Positions 53,381 through 64,000 of a DNA stretch of 64,000 nucleotides are shown piece after piece. The first letter of the stretch is position 1; the number at the start of each line of letters is the position of its first letter. The DNA is from Pseudomonas sp. B21-028 (GTDB lineage: Bacteria; Pseudomonadota; Gammaproteobacteria; Pseudomonadales; Pseudomonadaceae): NCBI RefSeq assembly GCF_024749045.1, contig NZ_CP087184.1, positions 2,108,001 to 2,172,000 on the forward strand. The letters are read 5' to 3'. A model generated the notes under the pieces. It made no database searches, was not told where the DNA came from, and saw nothing but the letters and a program-made list of their open reading frames with translations. The position numbers were made by a program, and so were the translations under genes.

Positions 53381-53467
53381 ATGGATGATTATCAGGAAGA
53401 GCTGCTGGAATATCAGGCTTACGAGCTGGATCCGCTGGAGCCCGCCGAGGATGCGACGGAGTTATAA
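53381..53467 (+). CDS. 28-residue small acidic protein
   Basis: A short frame starts ATGGATGATTATCAGGAAGA and encodes MDDYQEELLEYQAYELDPLE plus eight more residues. The strong ribosome site GGGAAGGA lies 6 nt before the ATG, and the acidic, helix-friendly composition is not random. It is separated by about 160 nt from the DUF2242 gene and lies just before the 3' end of the AraC gene on the other strand. I do not know its function. Confidence 0.6.
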   Translation: MDDYQEELLEYQAYELDPLEPAEDATEL

Positions 53468-53495
53468 GAGCAGCCGCAAGCGGCAAGCTTGAATT

Positions 53496-54533
53496 TCAAT
53501 TCACCCTCAGGCTGCGACGAAACGCTCCCGGCGTCTGGCCATTCCAGCGTTTGAAAGCGCGCTGGAATGCCTCGGCCGAGGCGAAGCCCAGCAAGTAGGC
53601 GATTTCGCCGAACGCCAGTTCGGTATCTCGGATGTAGGTCATGGCCAGGTCGCGACGCGTGTCATTGAGGATTGCACGAAATTGCGTGCCTTCTTCCGCC
53701 AGTTTCCGGCGCAGCGTCCAGGTTGGCAGCTTCAGGCGCGCCGCCACTTCTTCCAGGTCGGGTTCGCGGCCACCATTGAGCAACGGCCCCAGCAGTTGAA
53801 TGATGCGTTCGCGCAGGCTGCGGGTGCGGGTGAGCTGTTCCAGTTCCTCCTCACACAGTTGCACCAAGTGCCGCCAGGTGCTGGGGCAGTGCTGCGGGTT
53901 GCGTCGGGCAAGGTCCTCCAGGCCCAGGCGCAGCTGATTCTGCTCGGCACCGAACAGGATCGGGCAATCGCCGAGCATGCGGTAGGCGTCCAGGTAAGTG
54001 GGTGCCTCGAATTCGATCTCGATGCGCTCGGCCCGTAACGGGGTGCCACTCACGCTGGATAACTGCTGGAGCCAGCCGGCAACGATCGAGTCCACGACGA
54101 AGCGGTTATAGGCGTTATAGGGGCTGATGGAATAGAACCGCAGCCAGGCGCCCCGGGCGTCCTCGTGGAAACTCGATTGGCCACGATAGTTGGCGCCATA
54201 CAACGGCTCGAAGCGAATCAGGCAGCGTGCCGCTTCACGTACCGTTGGGGCCTGGGCCGCCGTGACGCCAGCGAGGCCGGCCTGACTCAAGCGGCTGAGC
54301 TGGCCCATGCGCAGGCCCAGGGCTGCATCCTGGGTCTGCTGGATCGCGGCGTGGCCGAGGCGCATATAGCGTGGAATCGATAATCGGGCCCGGGGTTCGG
54401 CCAGGCGCGCGGTGTCGAGGCCGTACTGTTCGAGCAGGGGTTGGGGATCCTGGCCATGGCTGGCGACCGCATCGGCCAGGCTATGGACGAAGCCCACGGA
54501 CAGGTCGCCCAGGCGCATCGGCTGCGGTCTCAT
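53496..54533 (-). CDS. AraC family regulator with arabinose-binding-type N-domain
   Basis: The 345 residues begin MRPQPMRLGDLSVGFVHSLA. Residues about 20-205 match the Arabinose_bd (PF12625) sensory domain, and the C-terminal 100 residues carry the two AraC helix-turn-helix motifs, including RLKLPTWTLRRKLAEEG and IAYLLGFASAEAFQRAFKRW. ATG 54533 lies 2 nt after the stop of the nitrilase-like gene, so both are in one operon; an in-frame ATG at 54545 would overlap it by 10 nt. Confidence 0.88.
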   Translation of the reverse strand: MRPQPMRLGDLSVGFVHSLADAVASHGQDPQPLLEQYGLDTARLAEPRARLSIPRYMRLGHAAIQQTQDAALGLRMGQLSRLSQAGLAGVTAAQAPTVREAARCLIRFEPLYGANYRGQSSFHEDARGAWLRFYSISPYNAYNRFVVDSIVAGWLQQLSSVSGTPLRAERIEIEFEAPTYLDAYRMLGDCPILFGAEQNQLRLGLEDLARRNPQHCPSTWRHLVQLCEEELEQLTRTRSLRERIIQLLGPLLNGGREPDLEEVAARLKLPTWTLRRKLAEEGTQFRAILNDTRRDLAMTYIRDTELAFGEIAYLLGFASAEAFQRAFKRWNGQTPGAFRRSLRVN

Positions 54534-54535
54534 GT

Positions 54536-55666
54536 TCACAGCCACAAGTTCAGCAGGCGGGCGCCACGGGCTTCGCCATCGGGGAAATGCTGGCCGTCGT
54601 GGCTGATGAAACTCTGGCCGGCGCTGCCGTTGTCCCAGAACTGGCCGCGCAAGAATACGCTGATACCGCCCTTGGCCTGGCTGATGGGCAACTGACTGGT
54701 CAGCGTCAGGCGATGCCAGGCCTGGCCTTCGCTCATTTCACCGGGCTTGAGGCTCACCTCGCTCGGCGTGGACAGGCCTTTATAGCCGTTCCAGGGTTTG
54801 TTCCAGGTGTCACGCCCACTGACGAAGGCGGGCACCGCGATCAGTTGTACACCCTGTTCGTTGAGTTGCCGATAATAGCGCGGATACCAACTGTCGCTGC
54901 CGATCAGCACGCCCAGGCGTCCGGCGGGGGTATCGACGACGCGGAGGGCGTCCTGGCGGTCGGCCTCCAGCACATCCCGTTGCTCGAACACCGGATGCTG
55001 CTGACGCTGGGGCTGGCCGAGCGGTCGACCGTCGCTGCCAAACACCAGGCTGCTGTTGTACAGCGCGCCTCGGCCGATTTTCAGTTCACCTTCGCTGACG
55101 CTGGGCTCGGGCAATACGATGGAGCCGGCCACCAGGGTCACGCCGAATTCCCGGGCCAGCCCGCCGAACATGGCCTGGTAATCACGGGCCATGGCGTCGG
55201 CTTTCATGCGCAGGTAGGCATCGTCCAGGCGGTTATCGCCTTGGGCATTGATCAACCCCCGGATGAACGCCAGCGGGTTGCTGATTGCCAGCCAGTTCAT
55301 GGCTTCCTTCAAGGTGCCGGCCTGATACAGCTCGTCCTTTTCTCCGCTGATCATCAGCCAGGTGCCGATGTGCTCGGGCAGGACCACGATGGTCTTGTCG
55401 CTGAGCAAGCCCAGGTCGCGAGCGGTCTGCAGGTAGGCCGCCAGTTTGCGGCGCAGGTGCCCGGGGTTCTGGTAGTCGGTGGGGAACAGTTCAGGCTGGA
55501 TGCCCAGCAAGTTGCCTCGATCAGCAGGGACACCCTGGTCGACCGCCAGGTCGATGCGCAGATCCGAGAGGTAGTGCCCCGTCGGACGATCCGTTGTCCA
55601 CAGTGCATAGCTCATCAGGGCGGCGATCAGGGCCAGTGAAAACAGCAGGTACAGAAGTTTACGCAT
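54536..55666 (-). CDS. Membrane-anchored nitrilase-superfamily protein with altered catalytic residues
   Basis: The 376-residue protein has an N-terminal membrane anchor (residues 3-23) and a C-N hydrolase fold. The catalytic Glu is kept (Glu98 in VVLPEHIG). In the Cys-containing motif, usually ICxD, the sequence reads LIGSDSWYP (Gly256-Ser257-Asp258), so the nucleophile is missing, and no Lys stands at the expected place near residues 220-224 (PQRQQHPVF). Family members hydrolyse nitriles or amides, or move acyl groups (Lnt). This one should not do that chemistry; it might bind a ligand and is cotranscribed with an AraC regulator. Confidence 0.78.
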   Translation of the reverse strand: MRKLLYLLFSLALIAALMSYALWTTDRPTGHYLSDLRIDLAVDQGVPADRGNLLGIQPELFPTDYQNPGHLRRKLAAYLQTARDLGLLSDKTIVVLPEHIGTWLMISGEKDELYQAGTLKEAMNWLAISNPLAFIRGLINAQGDNRLDDAYLRMKADAMARDYQAMFGGLAREFGVTLVAGSIVLPEPSVSEGELKIGRGALYNSSLVFGSDGRPLGQPQRQQHPVFEQRDVLEADRQDALRVVDTPAGRLGVLIGSDSWYPRYYRQLNEQGVQLIAVPAFVSGRDTWNKPWNGYKGLSTPSEVSLKPGEMSEGQAWHRLTLTSQLPISQAKGGISVFLRGQFWDNGSAGQSFISHDGQHFPDGEARGARLLNLWL

Positions 55667-55747
55667 GGAGAGCAGCTAGCGGCCGTGTGCGGTTCTTACG
55701 GGGCAGGGTACGGTAAAACCTGCAATTAGCAAAAGAGAAGTCCCTGT

Positions 55748-55834
55748 GTGGGAGCGAGCCTGCTCGCGATAGCGCCGGATCAGCAAGCTCAATGGCGGCT
55801 GACACACCGCTATCGCGAGCAGGCTCGCTCCCAC
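55748..55834. repeat. REP pair (GTGGGAGC type)
   Basis: Two inverted REP copies (gtgggagcgagcctgctcgc and its complement) lie in the gap between the nitrilase-like gene and the DUF3422 gene. Confidence 0.9.
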
Positions 55835-55860
55835 AATGGGCAATGGTCAGGCTTTCACAC

Positions 55861-57078
55861 TCAGTGATTCTTGGCCTTTCTGATCCGCAGCATGATCAGC
55901 AACATGATCAACAGCACCGGTGGTGCCATGCCCAGCAATGCTTCGCGCGCCGATAGGTCCGCACCCAGTGTATGCAGCCCGCTATAGACCAATTTGAACA
56001 GGTTGATCAGGTAGTACGTGATGGCAATGATCGACAACCCTTCCACCGCACGCTGAATCTTGACCTGTGCATCGGCTCGTGCATTGAGACTGCGCAGAAT
56101 CTCCGCGTTCTGGTCTTCCATTTCCACTTGTACCCGCGCCTGGAGCAGGTCGCCCAGGTTGGCAACGCTCATGGCCAGTTGTTCCAGGCGTTGCTCGGTC
56201 GCCGCGCAATAGCGCACGGTCGGCTTGAAACGTCGTTCGATAAACACGCCCAGCCTCTGGCAGTCGCCCAGATGGCTTTCACGCAATTCACCCAGGCGCT
56301 CGAATACCAGTTGGGCGTAGGCTCGGGTCGCGCTGAAACGGTGGCGGTTTTTCACCGAGCTGCCGACGATCCGGCGAGACAGTTGCGCGATGTCCTCCAG
56401 CAAGGCTTTGGCGTGCACGCCGCTGGCATTGGCGTTGCGTTCGGAGAGTGTCACCAGGCTGCGGTCGAACTCGTTCAACTGCGGGTCCAGTGCCTTGGCG
56501 ACACTGAGGGACAAGGACGCCATCATGCGATAGGTTTCGATTTCGAGCAGGCGCCTGATCATGCGTCCCTGGCGATAGGCGTTAAGCCGCCGATTGATAA
56601 ACAGGAAGCGGTTGGTGCCGTCCTCGGTGAGACGAAAATCGCTCCAGACCACCGCATCGCCACCCCCGACGCTTGAGCCGCAGGGATCCTTGAAGCCGTA
56701 GCCGGACAGGTCGAGGCCGTCCTCCGAACGCACCACCACCTGGACCGAATTGATGATCTGTCGAGCGTGACCTTCGATACCTTGCGCCAGGCATTCGGGC
56801 AGCGTGGTCCACTGCAATTCGTGGCTGGCGGCGGGCACCACCAGGGTCAGGGTGAAAAACTCGGCGTGACGCTCCCACTTGAGCGGGTGTCCGTCGATCC
56901 GGGTGATGCCCTGGGCGGCTTGATCCACCACGCTATCGGGGCATAGCCGCTCAAGCAGCGCTGTGCATTGGGCGTTATCGCCCAGCAACGCCAGATGGAA
57001 AACATGGGCGGGTTCGTCGAAGTACAGCGACGGCCGGGCGTGTAGTTCGTTGTGCAGGGTTTTTCGCTGGGGGTGCAT
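55861..57078 (-). CDS. DUF3422 family inner-membrane protein
   Basis: The 405-residue protein begins MHPQRKTLHNELHARPSLYF, the usual DUF3422 start. Its C-terminus has two hydrophobic segments (about 350-370 and 383-400, GMAPPVLLIMLLIMLRI). The body is helical with HARPSLYFDEPAHVFHLALL near the N-terminus. The function is unproven. The longer upstream frame (41 extra codons) lacks family sequence. Confidence 0.88.
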   Translation of the reverse strand: MHPQRKTLHNELHARPSLYFDEPAHVFHLALLGDNAQCTALLERLCPDSVVDQAAQGITRIDGHPLKWERHAEFFTLTLVVPAASHELQWTTLPECLAQGIEGHARQIINSVQVVVRSEDGLDLSGYGFKDPCGSSVGGGDAVVWSDFRLTEDGTNRFLFINRRLNAYRQGRMIRRLLEIETYRMMASLSLSVAKALDPQLNEFDRSLVTLSERNANASGVHAKALLEDIAQLSRRIVGSSVKNRHRFSATRAYAQLVFERLGELRESHLGDCQRLGVFIERRFKPTVRYCAATEQRLEQLAMSVANLGDLLQARVQVEMEDQNAEILRSLNARADAQVKIQRAVEGLSIIAITYYLINLFKLVYSGLHTLGADLSAREALLGMAPPVLLIMLLIMLRIRKAKNH

Positions 57079-57276
57079 GCGAGTGGCCTGTGTGGTTTGA
57101 ATTGTTTTCTGTTCAGGCGCTTGGGCCACTGAGCATAGGACTGGCCCATTGCACTGGGAGTCACTTGGGTTCGCTCGTCCATTGGTACTGGATCGCTGCA
57201 CATTTGGATCAATAAGTTGTCAGTTTCGGTCATTGAGCGCGGTGGTCCCGGCTTTTAGGCTGTGGGGCATGACTGA

Positions 57277-59370
<2,094 letters not shown>

Positions 59371-59397
59371 GGCACCAGGGGTTGCCGCAGATCCCCT

Positions 59398-59485
59398 GTG
59401 GGAGCGAGCCTGCTCGCGATAGCGTCGGTCCAGTCACTAGAGCGGTTGGATGGGCCGCCGTCATCGCGAGCAGGCTCGCTCCCAC
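59398..59485. repeat. REP pair (GTGGGAGC type)
   Basis: Two inverted REP copies lie just after fadH and before the desulfhydrase-family gene. Confidence 0.9.
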
Positions 59486-59570
59486 AAGGGAATGGTGGTG
59501 AGGTCCGGGTCTGCGGTCATCCGTGAGCGCCTGTTAAGATGCAGGCCTCTTTGCGCCGGGCCTGCTTGCC

Positions 59571-60479
59571 ATGCTTCTTTCTGCCCTTGATTGGCACCCC
59601 AACCCCAAACTCGAACCCCTTCATCTGGATTGGCTTACCCGCGCCGGTGTTGAAGTGGCGGCGTTGCGCCTGGATCGGATCGATCCACTGATCAGTGGCA
59701 ACAAGTGGTTCAAGCTGGTTCACCATGTGCGCGCCGCCCACGAGGCCGGCGCCGAGGGGATCATGAGCCTGGGCGGGGCCTATTCCAACCATCTGCATGC
59801 ACTGGCCGCCGCCGGCAAGCGCTTTGGCTTCCCAACGGTGGGGCTGCTGCGTGGCCATCCCCGGGAAACGCCGACGGTGCTCGATCTGCAAGCATTCGGC
59901 ATGGATCTGCACTGGTTGGGATACGGCGGCTATCGGGAGCGGCATGCCGAGGATTTCTGGGCGCCCTGGCAGGCGCGTTATCCCCATCTGCATCCGGTGC
60001 CGGAGGGCGGCTTCGGCTTGCCGGGTGCGCAGGGCTGCAAGGCCTGGCTGACCAGCGCCCGTGAACAACTGACGGCATTGGGCTGGACGGATTATCACGG
60101 CTGGTGGCTGGCTTGCGGCACCGGAACGTCGCTGGCGGGGCTGGTGTTGGCCGAAGCGGGCACGCATCCGGTCCATGGAGTGCTCGCGGTGCCCGAGGAC
60201 CACGGCGTGGCGCAACAGGTCGATAGCATCGTGCGCGAGGCTGGTATTGCCGATCCACGTTATGAGTTGCTCGACGGCAGCCGCGGCGGCTTTGCCCGGG
60301 TCGACGCGCCACTGAAGGCCTTCATCGATGCCACCGTCGCAATCGAACTGGAGCCGCTCTACACCGGCAAGGCGTTGATGATGCTCAAGTCGCAAGTAGA
60401 AGCAGGCCGGTTTGCCCAGGGCACGCGCTTGATCTTCGTCCACACCGGCGGCTTGCAAGGCCGCCGGGGGTTTGAGTGA
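59571..60479 (+). CDS. D-cysteine desulfhydrase/ACC deaminase family PLP enzyme
   Basis: The 302-residue type II PLP enzyme has the Schiff-base Lys in ISGNKWFKL (Lys45), the Ser/Asn phosphate-binding segment LGGAYSNHLHAL and GTGTSLAGL. Such enzymes split D-cysteine to H2S, pyruvate and ammonia, or open 1-aminocyclopropane-1-carboxylate. Separating the two needs residues I cannot judge without alignment. The protein is shorter than ACC deaminase (about 338) and closer in size to desulfhydrase-like members. Confidence 0.85.
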   Translation: MLLSALDWHPNPKLEPLHLDWLTRAGVEVAALRLDRIDPLISGNKWFKLVHHVRAAHEAGAEGIMSLGGAYSNHLHALAAAGKRFGFPTVGLLRGHPRETPTVLDLQAFGMDLHWLGYGGYRERHAEDFWAPWQARYPHLHPVPEGGFGLPGAQGCKAWLTSAREQLTALGWTDYHGWWLACGTGTSLAGLVLAEAGTHPVHGVLAVPEDHGVAQQVDSIVREAGIADPRYELLDGSRGGFARVDAPLKAFIDATVAIELEPLYTGKALMMLKSQVEAGRFAQGTRLIFVHTGGLQGRRGFE

Positions 60480-60485
60480 ACGCGG

Positions 60486-61034
60486 TCAGCCGCGCTTTGG
60501 CATCATCCGCAGCAACGTGTTGTCGCGCACGATGTAGTGGTGATACAGCCCCGCCAGGGCATGCAGGCCGATCAACCAGTAGCCGATGGTGCCGCCCAGT
60601 ACATGCCAGCCTTCCAGCTGTTTGGCGAATGCCTTGTCCTGATCGACCAGCAGCGGCAGATCGAAACCGTAGAACATCACCTGGTGCCCTTCGGCGCTGG
60701 TGATCAGCCAGCCCAGCAGCGGCATGGCGATCATGAACAGGTACAGCGCCCAGTGCATCAGGCGCGCAAGGAACGTCTGCCAGACGGGTGAAGCCGGAAA
60801 GATGGCCGGTGCCTTGCCCATGCTGCGGGCGAACAGGCGCAGCCAGACCAGCAGGAACACGGTCAGGCCGAGCATGAAATGCGCTTCCTTGATCAGGGTT
60901 CGACCGCCGCTGCCCTTGGGGAAGATCCCGCGCAATTCAATGCAGGCATAAACCACAGCCAGCAGCACCAGCATCAACCAGTGCAAGGTGACCGTGACGG
61001 TACTGTAGCGGTTCTCGGAATTTTTCCAGGGCAT
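60486..61034 (-). CDS. Cytochrome b561
   Basis: The 182-residue inner-membrane protein has four hydrophobic helices and haem-ligand histidines in TM1 (VTLHWLMLVL), in TM2 (KEAHFMLGLTV) and in TM4 (LIGLHALAGLYHHYIV). These cytochromes pass electrons from quinol or superoxide. It is convergent with the desulfhydrase-family gene, 6 nt apart. Confidence 0.92.
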   Translation of the reverse strand: MPWKNSENRYSTVTVTLHWLMLVLLAVVYACIELRGIFPKGSGGRTLIKEAHFMLGLTVFLLVWLRLFARSMGKAPAIFPASPVWQTFLARLMHWALYLFMIAMPLLGWLITSAEGHQVMFYGFDLPLLVDQDKAFAKQLEGWHVLGGTIGYWLIGLHALAGLYHHYIVRDNTLLRMMPKRG

Positions 61035-61200
61035 GCGGGGTATCTCCAGACATCAGGGTAAAGCGCCGTCTCAAGCGGCGTTGTGGTGTTACTGTAAGCC
61101 CGTTTCGCTGGCTTTGCATGAGTCAGATCAGGTTTTGTCTTACGACTCCGGTTTGCGATCGCTGGCCAGCGGTGCCACCCATTACGCTATTCGGTGATGG

Positions 61201-62607
61201 TCAGGGCGTCGTGTCCGGAGGGTTCAGCAGCCAGTCGAACAGCAGCCTCACATCGGCGTTGCCCGACGCCGGTTTTGGCGACGCCATGACGCGCCCGCCG
61301 CTGCTATCGATGCCGCCTGGGCACAACACCGGCCGGTCGGGATCGCCGTCGAGAAAACTCACCAGCACTTCACTGCCGGCCATCAGGAGCGGCCTGTCGT
61401 GGAGGTTCAATCGCGACATGGGCAGAGAGATGCCTTCCTCATCCGGGCTCCACAGGCTGACCCGGACCTGACCTCGCTCGTCAGGCTCCGCCGGCTGCCC
61501 GGCAGGGCCGAGCACATGCGCCACGTGGTAGCCGGGAATGCTGGGCCTGGGATGCTTGAGGGCAGGCCTGAACACGGTGGACCAGGGGATGGCCGAGAAC
61601 TTGTTCCGATAGTCCTTGGCCGACGCCACGGGCGGCTGATTCGCTTCCAGAATCGAAAACTGTCGCCCGCGATGCTGGACCTCGACAACCAGCCATTGAT
61701 CGTTGAACGTCGATACCGGGTGTTCGCCGATCTGCACGATGTGGCCGCTGCGCAGGGCCGGTTGAGTGCTGTGACCGTGGATCTCCCGCTGCCGGCAGCG
61801 CAGGCGTTCCAGGTTCCGGCGCCCGATCTGATAAGTGTGAGCCAATGCTGGATTGCTCCGCATCGCCTCGTGATCGCTACCGTTGAGCCCGTGATTCGCG
61901 GCGCCGGTTTCGGCGGACGGCATTGCCCGCTCGGCGAAGCGGCCGGGCAGGGCAGACATCGTCGGGTGGTGGCGCTGGTACAGCCGCTCGAGTGCCGGTT
62001 GCTCATCGGCCTGCGTCCGCAGTGTCAGTTCGACTGCCCGTGCGGGGAAGCTCTTGGGATCTTCGGCGAACACCAGGACATGGCCGGAAGGGGAGTGTTC
62101 GAAATGGTAGTGAATGCCTTCTTGCTCACATAGCCGTTGCAGCAGCTCCAGGTCGCTTTCCTCGTATTGGATACAGAACGGGCGGGATGGGTACTGGCCG
62201 TGGGGCAGTTCGAAACGGTAGCTGTGGGCGGGCAGCGCGTTGTCGTCCAGCAGGCGTTGCAGGACCTGTACGACGCTGAGCTGATGGAAAACCCGCCGTC
62301 TCGGGCCATGTTCCAGACGCTGGAGATGCGGAACCAGCGTCAGGCGATAGCCGATACGGTGCGGCGCATCGGCGCTCAGGCTGACGCTGTGGACGATGCC
62401 ATGTACACCGGACTCACCGTCCAGGCGCAGGAACGCCGGTTGCCCCAGCAGCGTGTCGGGATTGATAGGCGGCGCGAGGCCGATCAGTTCGAGGTCGAAG
62501 CGGTACGGCTGGTTGAGGGCCTCCCTACCGCTGAACCGCAGCACTTGCAGGCGCAAGTCGCTTTGCATGAGTGTCAGGCTGAAGGGGCTTTCCGTGTCGT
62601 TGCGCAT
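61201..62607 (-). CDS. vgrG: Short orphan type VI secretion tip protein VgrG
   Basis: The 468-residue protein has the gp27-like hub (residues about 5-350, with FCIQYEESDLELLQRLCEQE, the signature of the VgrG core) and the OB-fold (EVLVSFLDGDPDRPVL, about 413-428). It then ends about 40 residues later, without the gp5-like beta-helix that completes typical VgrG proteins (600-700 residues). No Hcp, PAAR, EagR or effector gene is next to it. It is either a spike without tip or a truncated form. It is divergent from the YebC-like gene. Confidence 0.85.
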   Translation of the reverse strand: MRNDTESPFSLTLMQSDLRLQVLRFSGREALNQPYRFDLELIGLAPPINPDTLLGQPAFLRLDGESGVHGIVHSVSLSADAPHRIGYRLTLVPHLQRLEHGPRRRVFHQLSVVQVLQRLLDDNALPAHSYRFELPHGQYPSRPFCIQYEESDLELLQRLCEQEGIHYHFEHSPSGHVLVFAEDPKSFPARAVELTLRTQADEQPALERLYQRHHPTMSALPGRFAERAMPSAETGAANHGLNGSDHEAMRSNPALAHTYQIGRRNLERLRCRQREIHGHSTQPALRSGHIVQIGEHPVSTFNDQWLVVEVQHRGRQFSILEANQPPVASAKDYRNKFSAIPWSTVFRPALKHPRPSIPGYHVAHVLGPAGQPAEPDERGQVRVSLWSPDEEGISLPMSRLNLHDRPLLMAGSEVLVSFLDGDPDRPVLCPGGIDSSGGRVMASPKPASGNADVRLLFDWLLNPPDTTP

Positions 62608-62825
62608 CGCGGTGCTTACTTGAAGAGAAGAAGCCGCGAGGGTACGAAACCGCGGGGCGAAACGGTGCTCCCGAATCGCTATTTCGGAAACGGCCTACAG
62701 CACGTTGTGAAAATGTCGATTCGCCGGGACGCATTTTTTGGTCGATCAGCCGGTTTAGGCCGTATAAACTTGCGCCACAGCGCCGGCCGGCAGATGTCTT
62801 GGCGCGTCAGACAAGAGAGTGAGTG

Positions 62826-63530
62826 ATGGGCGCACAGTGGAAGGTTAAACACAAAGAGGCGGCTGCCAACGCCAAGGGCAAGATCTTCGGCAAGCTGGTG
62901 AAGGAAATCACCATTGCCGCGCGCAACGGTGCCGATGTGGCGACCAACGCACACCTGCGGCTGGTGGTCGAGCAGGCGAAGAAGGCCTCGATGCCCCGCG
63001 AGACCCTGGAGCGCGCGATCAAGAAAGGTTCCGGCCAGCTCGGCGAGACCGTGCAGTACCACCGTGTGACCTACGAAGGGTTTGCGCCGCACCAGGTGCC
63101 GCTGATCGTTGAATGCGTGACCGACAACATCAACCGTACCGTGGCCGAAATCCGCGTCGCGTTCCGCAAGGGCCAGTTGGGCGCTTCGGGTTCGGTGGCC
63201 TGGGACTTCAACCATGTCGGCATGATCGAGGCCGCTCCGGACAGCCCTGACGCCGATCCGGAAATGGCCGCCATCGAGGCCGGTGCCCAGGATTTCGAAC
63301 CGGGCGAAGAGGGTGCGACGCTGTTCATCACCGATGCGGCCGACCTCGACGCCGTGCAGAAAGCGCTGCCGGCCCAGGGCTTCACGGTGTTGTCCGCCAA
63401 GCTGGGCTACCAGCCGAAAAATCCGGTCAGCGGCCTGACCGACGCGCAGATGGCCGAGGTCGAAGCGTTCCTTGAAGGCCTCGACAACCACGATGACGTG
63501 CAGGATATGTTTGTCGGGTTGGCGGGTTAA
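62826..63530 (+). CDS. YebC/PmpR family DNA-binding regulatory protein (second paralogue type)
   Basis: The 234-residue protein starts [20 protein letters not shown] and has the YebC family core ([29 protein letters not shown] segment, [18 protein letters not shown]). The MGAQWKVK start is that of the YeeN-like branch, not of the canonical YebC (MAGHSKW...), which is usually next to ruvC. Members regulate transcription or help translation past polyproline stalls. Confidence 0.88.
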   Translation: MGAQWKVKHKEAAANAKGKIFGKLVKEITIAARNGADVATNAHLRLVVEQAKKASMPRETLERAIKKGSGQLGETVQYHRVTYEGFAPHQVPLIVECVTDNINRTVAEIRVAFRKGQLGASGSVAWDFNHVGMIEAAPDSPDADPEMAAIEAGAQDFEPGEEGATLFITDAADLDAVQKALPAQGFTVLSAKLGYQPKNPVSGLTDAQMAEVEAFLEGLDNHDDVQDMFVGLAG

Positions 63531-63549
63531 AGGGATTCCCTGAGAACGA

Positions 63550-63597
63550 GCTTGTCTTTGTGGCGAAGGGATAAATCCCCTCACCACAAAGACAAGC
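63550..63597. repeat. Long palindrome (TGTGGCGAAGGGAT type)
   Basis: Arms gcttgtctttgtggcgaagg and the near-complement ending in cttgtcaagc-type sequence (ccttcaccacaaagacaagc) extend the usual element by outer arms of about 8 nt. It lies between the YebC-like gene and the convergent kinase gene. Confidence 0.8.
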
Positions 63598-63606
63598 TGC
63601 GTTCGA

Positions 63607-64000
63607 TCAGCCGGTGGTCAAGCTGCCGGCCAATACCCGTTCAATCTCCTCAAACCCCGGCCGCGCCAGCACATCCGGCTGGCAGCAACGCGCCTCCAAC
63701 GCCTGTAGCGTTGCAAGCGCCACGTCGTCGCTCCCCAGCTCGATCCGCGCCAGCAACTCACCCAGCAGAATCCCGAAGGCCCGCACTTCGATGCGTTGCA
63801 GTGCGCGGGTTTGCGGGGTGTCTGCGGTGGCGTGGAAAGATGCCGCGCCAAAATCCCCCAGCAGGCAGTCGCCCTGGTCGTTGTAGAGGATGTTGTGTCC
63901 GTACAAATCCCCGTGGGTGATGCCCTGGCGGTGCAGGTGTGCCGCCACCGAGGCGATGCCCCGGGCGATACGCAAGGCCACGGTGGTGCTCAAGCGCAAC
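63607..64000 (-). CDS. Protein kinase-like protein, C-terminal part (cut by window edge)
   Basis: About 130 C-terminal residues are visible. They hold the kinase catalytic loop HGDLYGHNIL (HxDxxxxN form) and the DFG motif in LLGDFGAAS, so both the catalytic base and the Mg2+-binding Asp are present. The N-terminal lobe lies beyond the right edge. Pseudomonas genes with this ending often have leucine-rich repeats before the kinase domain, but that cannot be seen here. Confidence 0.8.
   Translation of the reverse strand, partial: LRLSTTVALRIARGIASVAAHLHRQGITHGDLYGHNILYNDQGDCLLGDFGAASFHATADTPQTRALQRIEVRAFGILLGELLARIELGSDDVALATLQALEARCCQPDVLARPGFEEIERVLAGSLTTG

Overview
The window is a 64 kb stretch of chromosome from a Pseudomonas of the fluorescens/putida type. 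I infer this from the high GC content, the order tRNA-Arg/His/Leu - tig - clpP - clpX - lon - hupB - ppiD, and the many palindromic REP elements of the GTGGGAGCGAGC...TGCTCGCGA kind. No phage, insertion sequence, CRISPR array or plasmid function is visible. Most of the window is ordinary chromosome with small accessory patches.

Left part (1-14 kb): a Fic protein cut by the window edge with its small YhfG partner; a radical-SAM plus DUF4130-type DNA-metabolism pair; an exported isochorismatase-like hydrolase with a LysR regulator; an SDR oxidoreductase; an unknown coiled-coil protein; a TetR regulator; an NCS1 permease translationally coupled to a 73-residue membrane protein; and an AraC regulator. 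Next comes a compact catabolic-looking set: an imine-reductase-like oxidoreductase facing a cupin related to the acetylacetone-cleaving dioxygenase Dke1, a DJ-1/Hsp31-like protein and an acetoacetate-decarboxylase-family protein. A HypT-like LysR regulator, a dicarboxylate/amino-acid symporter and a double-domain Asp/Glu racemase follow.

Middle part (17-43 kb): two unknown small proteins, an MscS channel, an acetyltransferase, a ChrA transporter, an RNase T2 gene broken by one in-frame stop and trailed by a four-unit tandem array that contains copies of its own 3' end, two c-di-GMP enzymes, exonuclease III, arylamine N-acetyltransferase, an NCS2 permease, a shikimate-dehydrogenase-like protein, YceH, a DUF1993 protein, SstT, an MFS transporter, NhaR, a small lipoprotein, TerC, a C39-peptidase-like lipoprotein lacking its catalytic residues, PbpG and FolD.

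Protein quality-control core (42.8-52.2 kb): three tRNAs, trigger factor, ClpP, ClpX, Lon (with a clear sigma-32 promoter), HU-beta and PpiD. Between hupB and its terminator sits a degenerate tRNA-Asp-like element. These genes together form the cell's folding, ATP-dependent proteolysis and nucleoid set.

Right part (52.3-64 kb): a DUF2242 lipoprotein, a 28-codon small ORF, an AraC regulator with a membrane-anchored nitrilase-fold protein that lacks the catalytic Cys, DUF3422, FadH, a D-cysteine desulfhydrase/ACC deaminase family protein, cytochrome b561, a short orphan VgrG, a YebC paralogue and a partial protein kinase.

The candidates I rate most worth pursuing are the tRNA-Asp-like element in the hupB 3' region, the Dke1-like/DJ-1/decarboxylase operon (which would make and then remove methylglyoxal), the RNase T2-derived tandem array, and a series of proteins that keep an enzyme fold but have lost catalytic residues.
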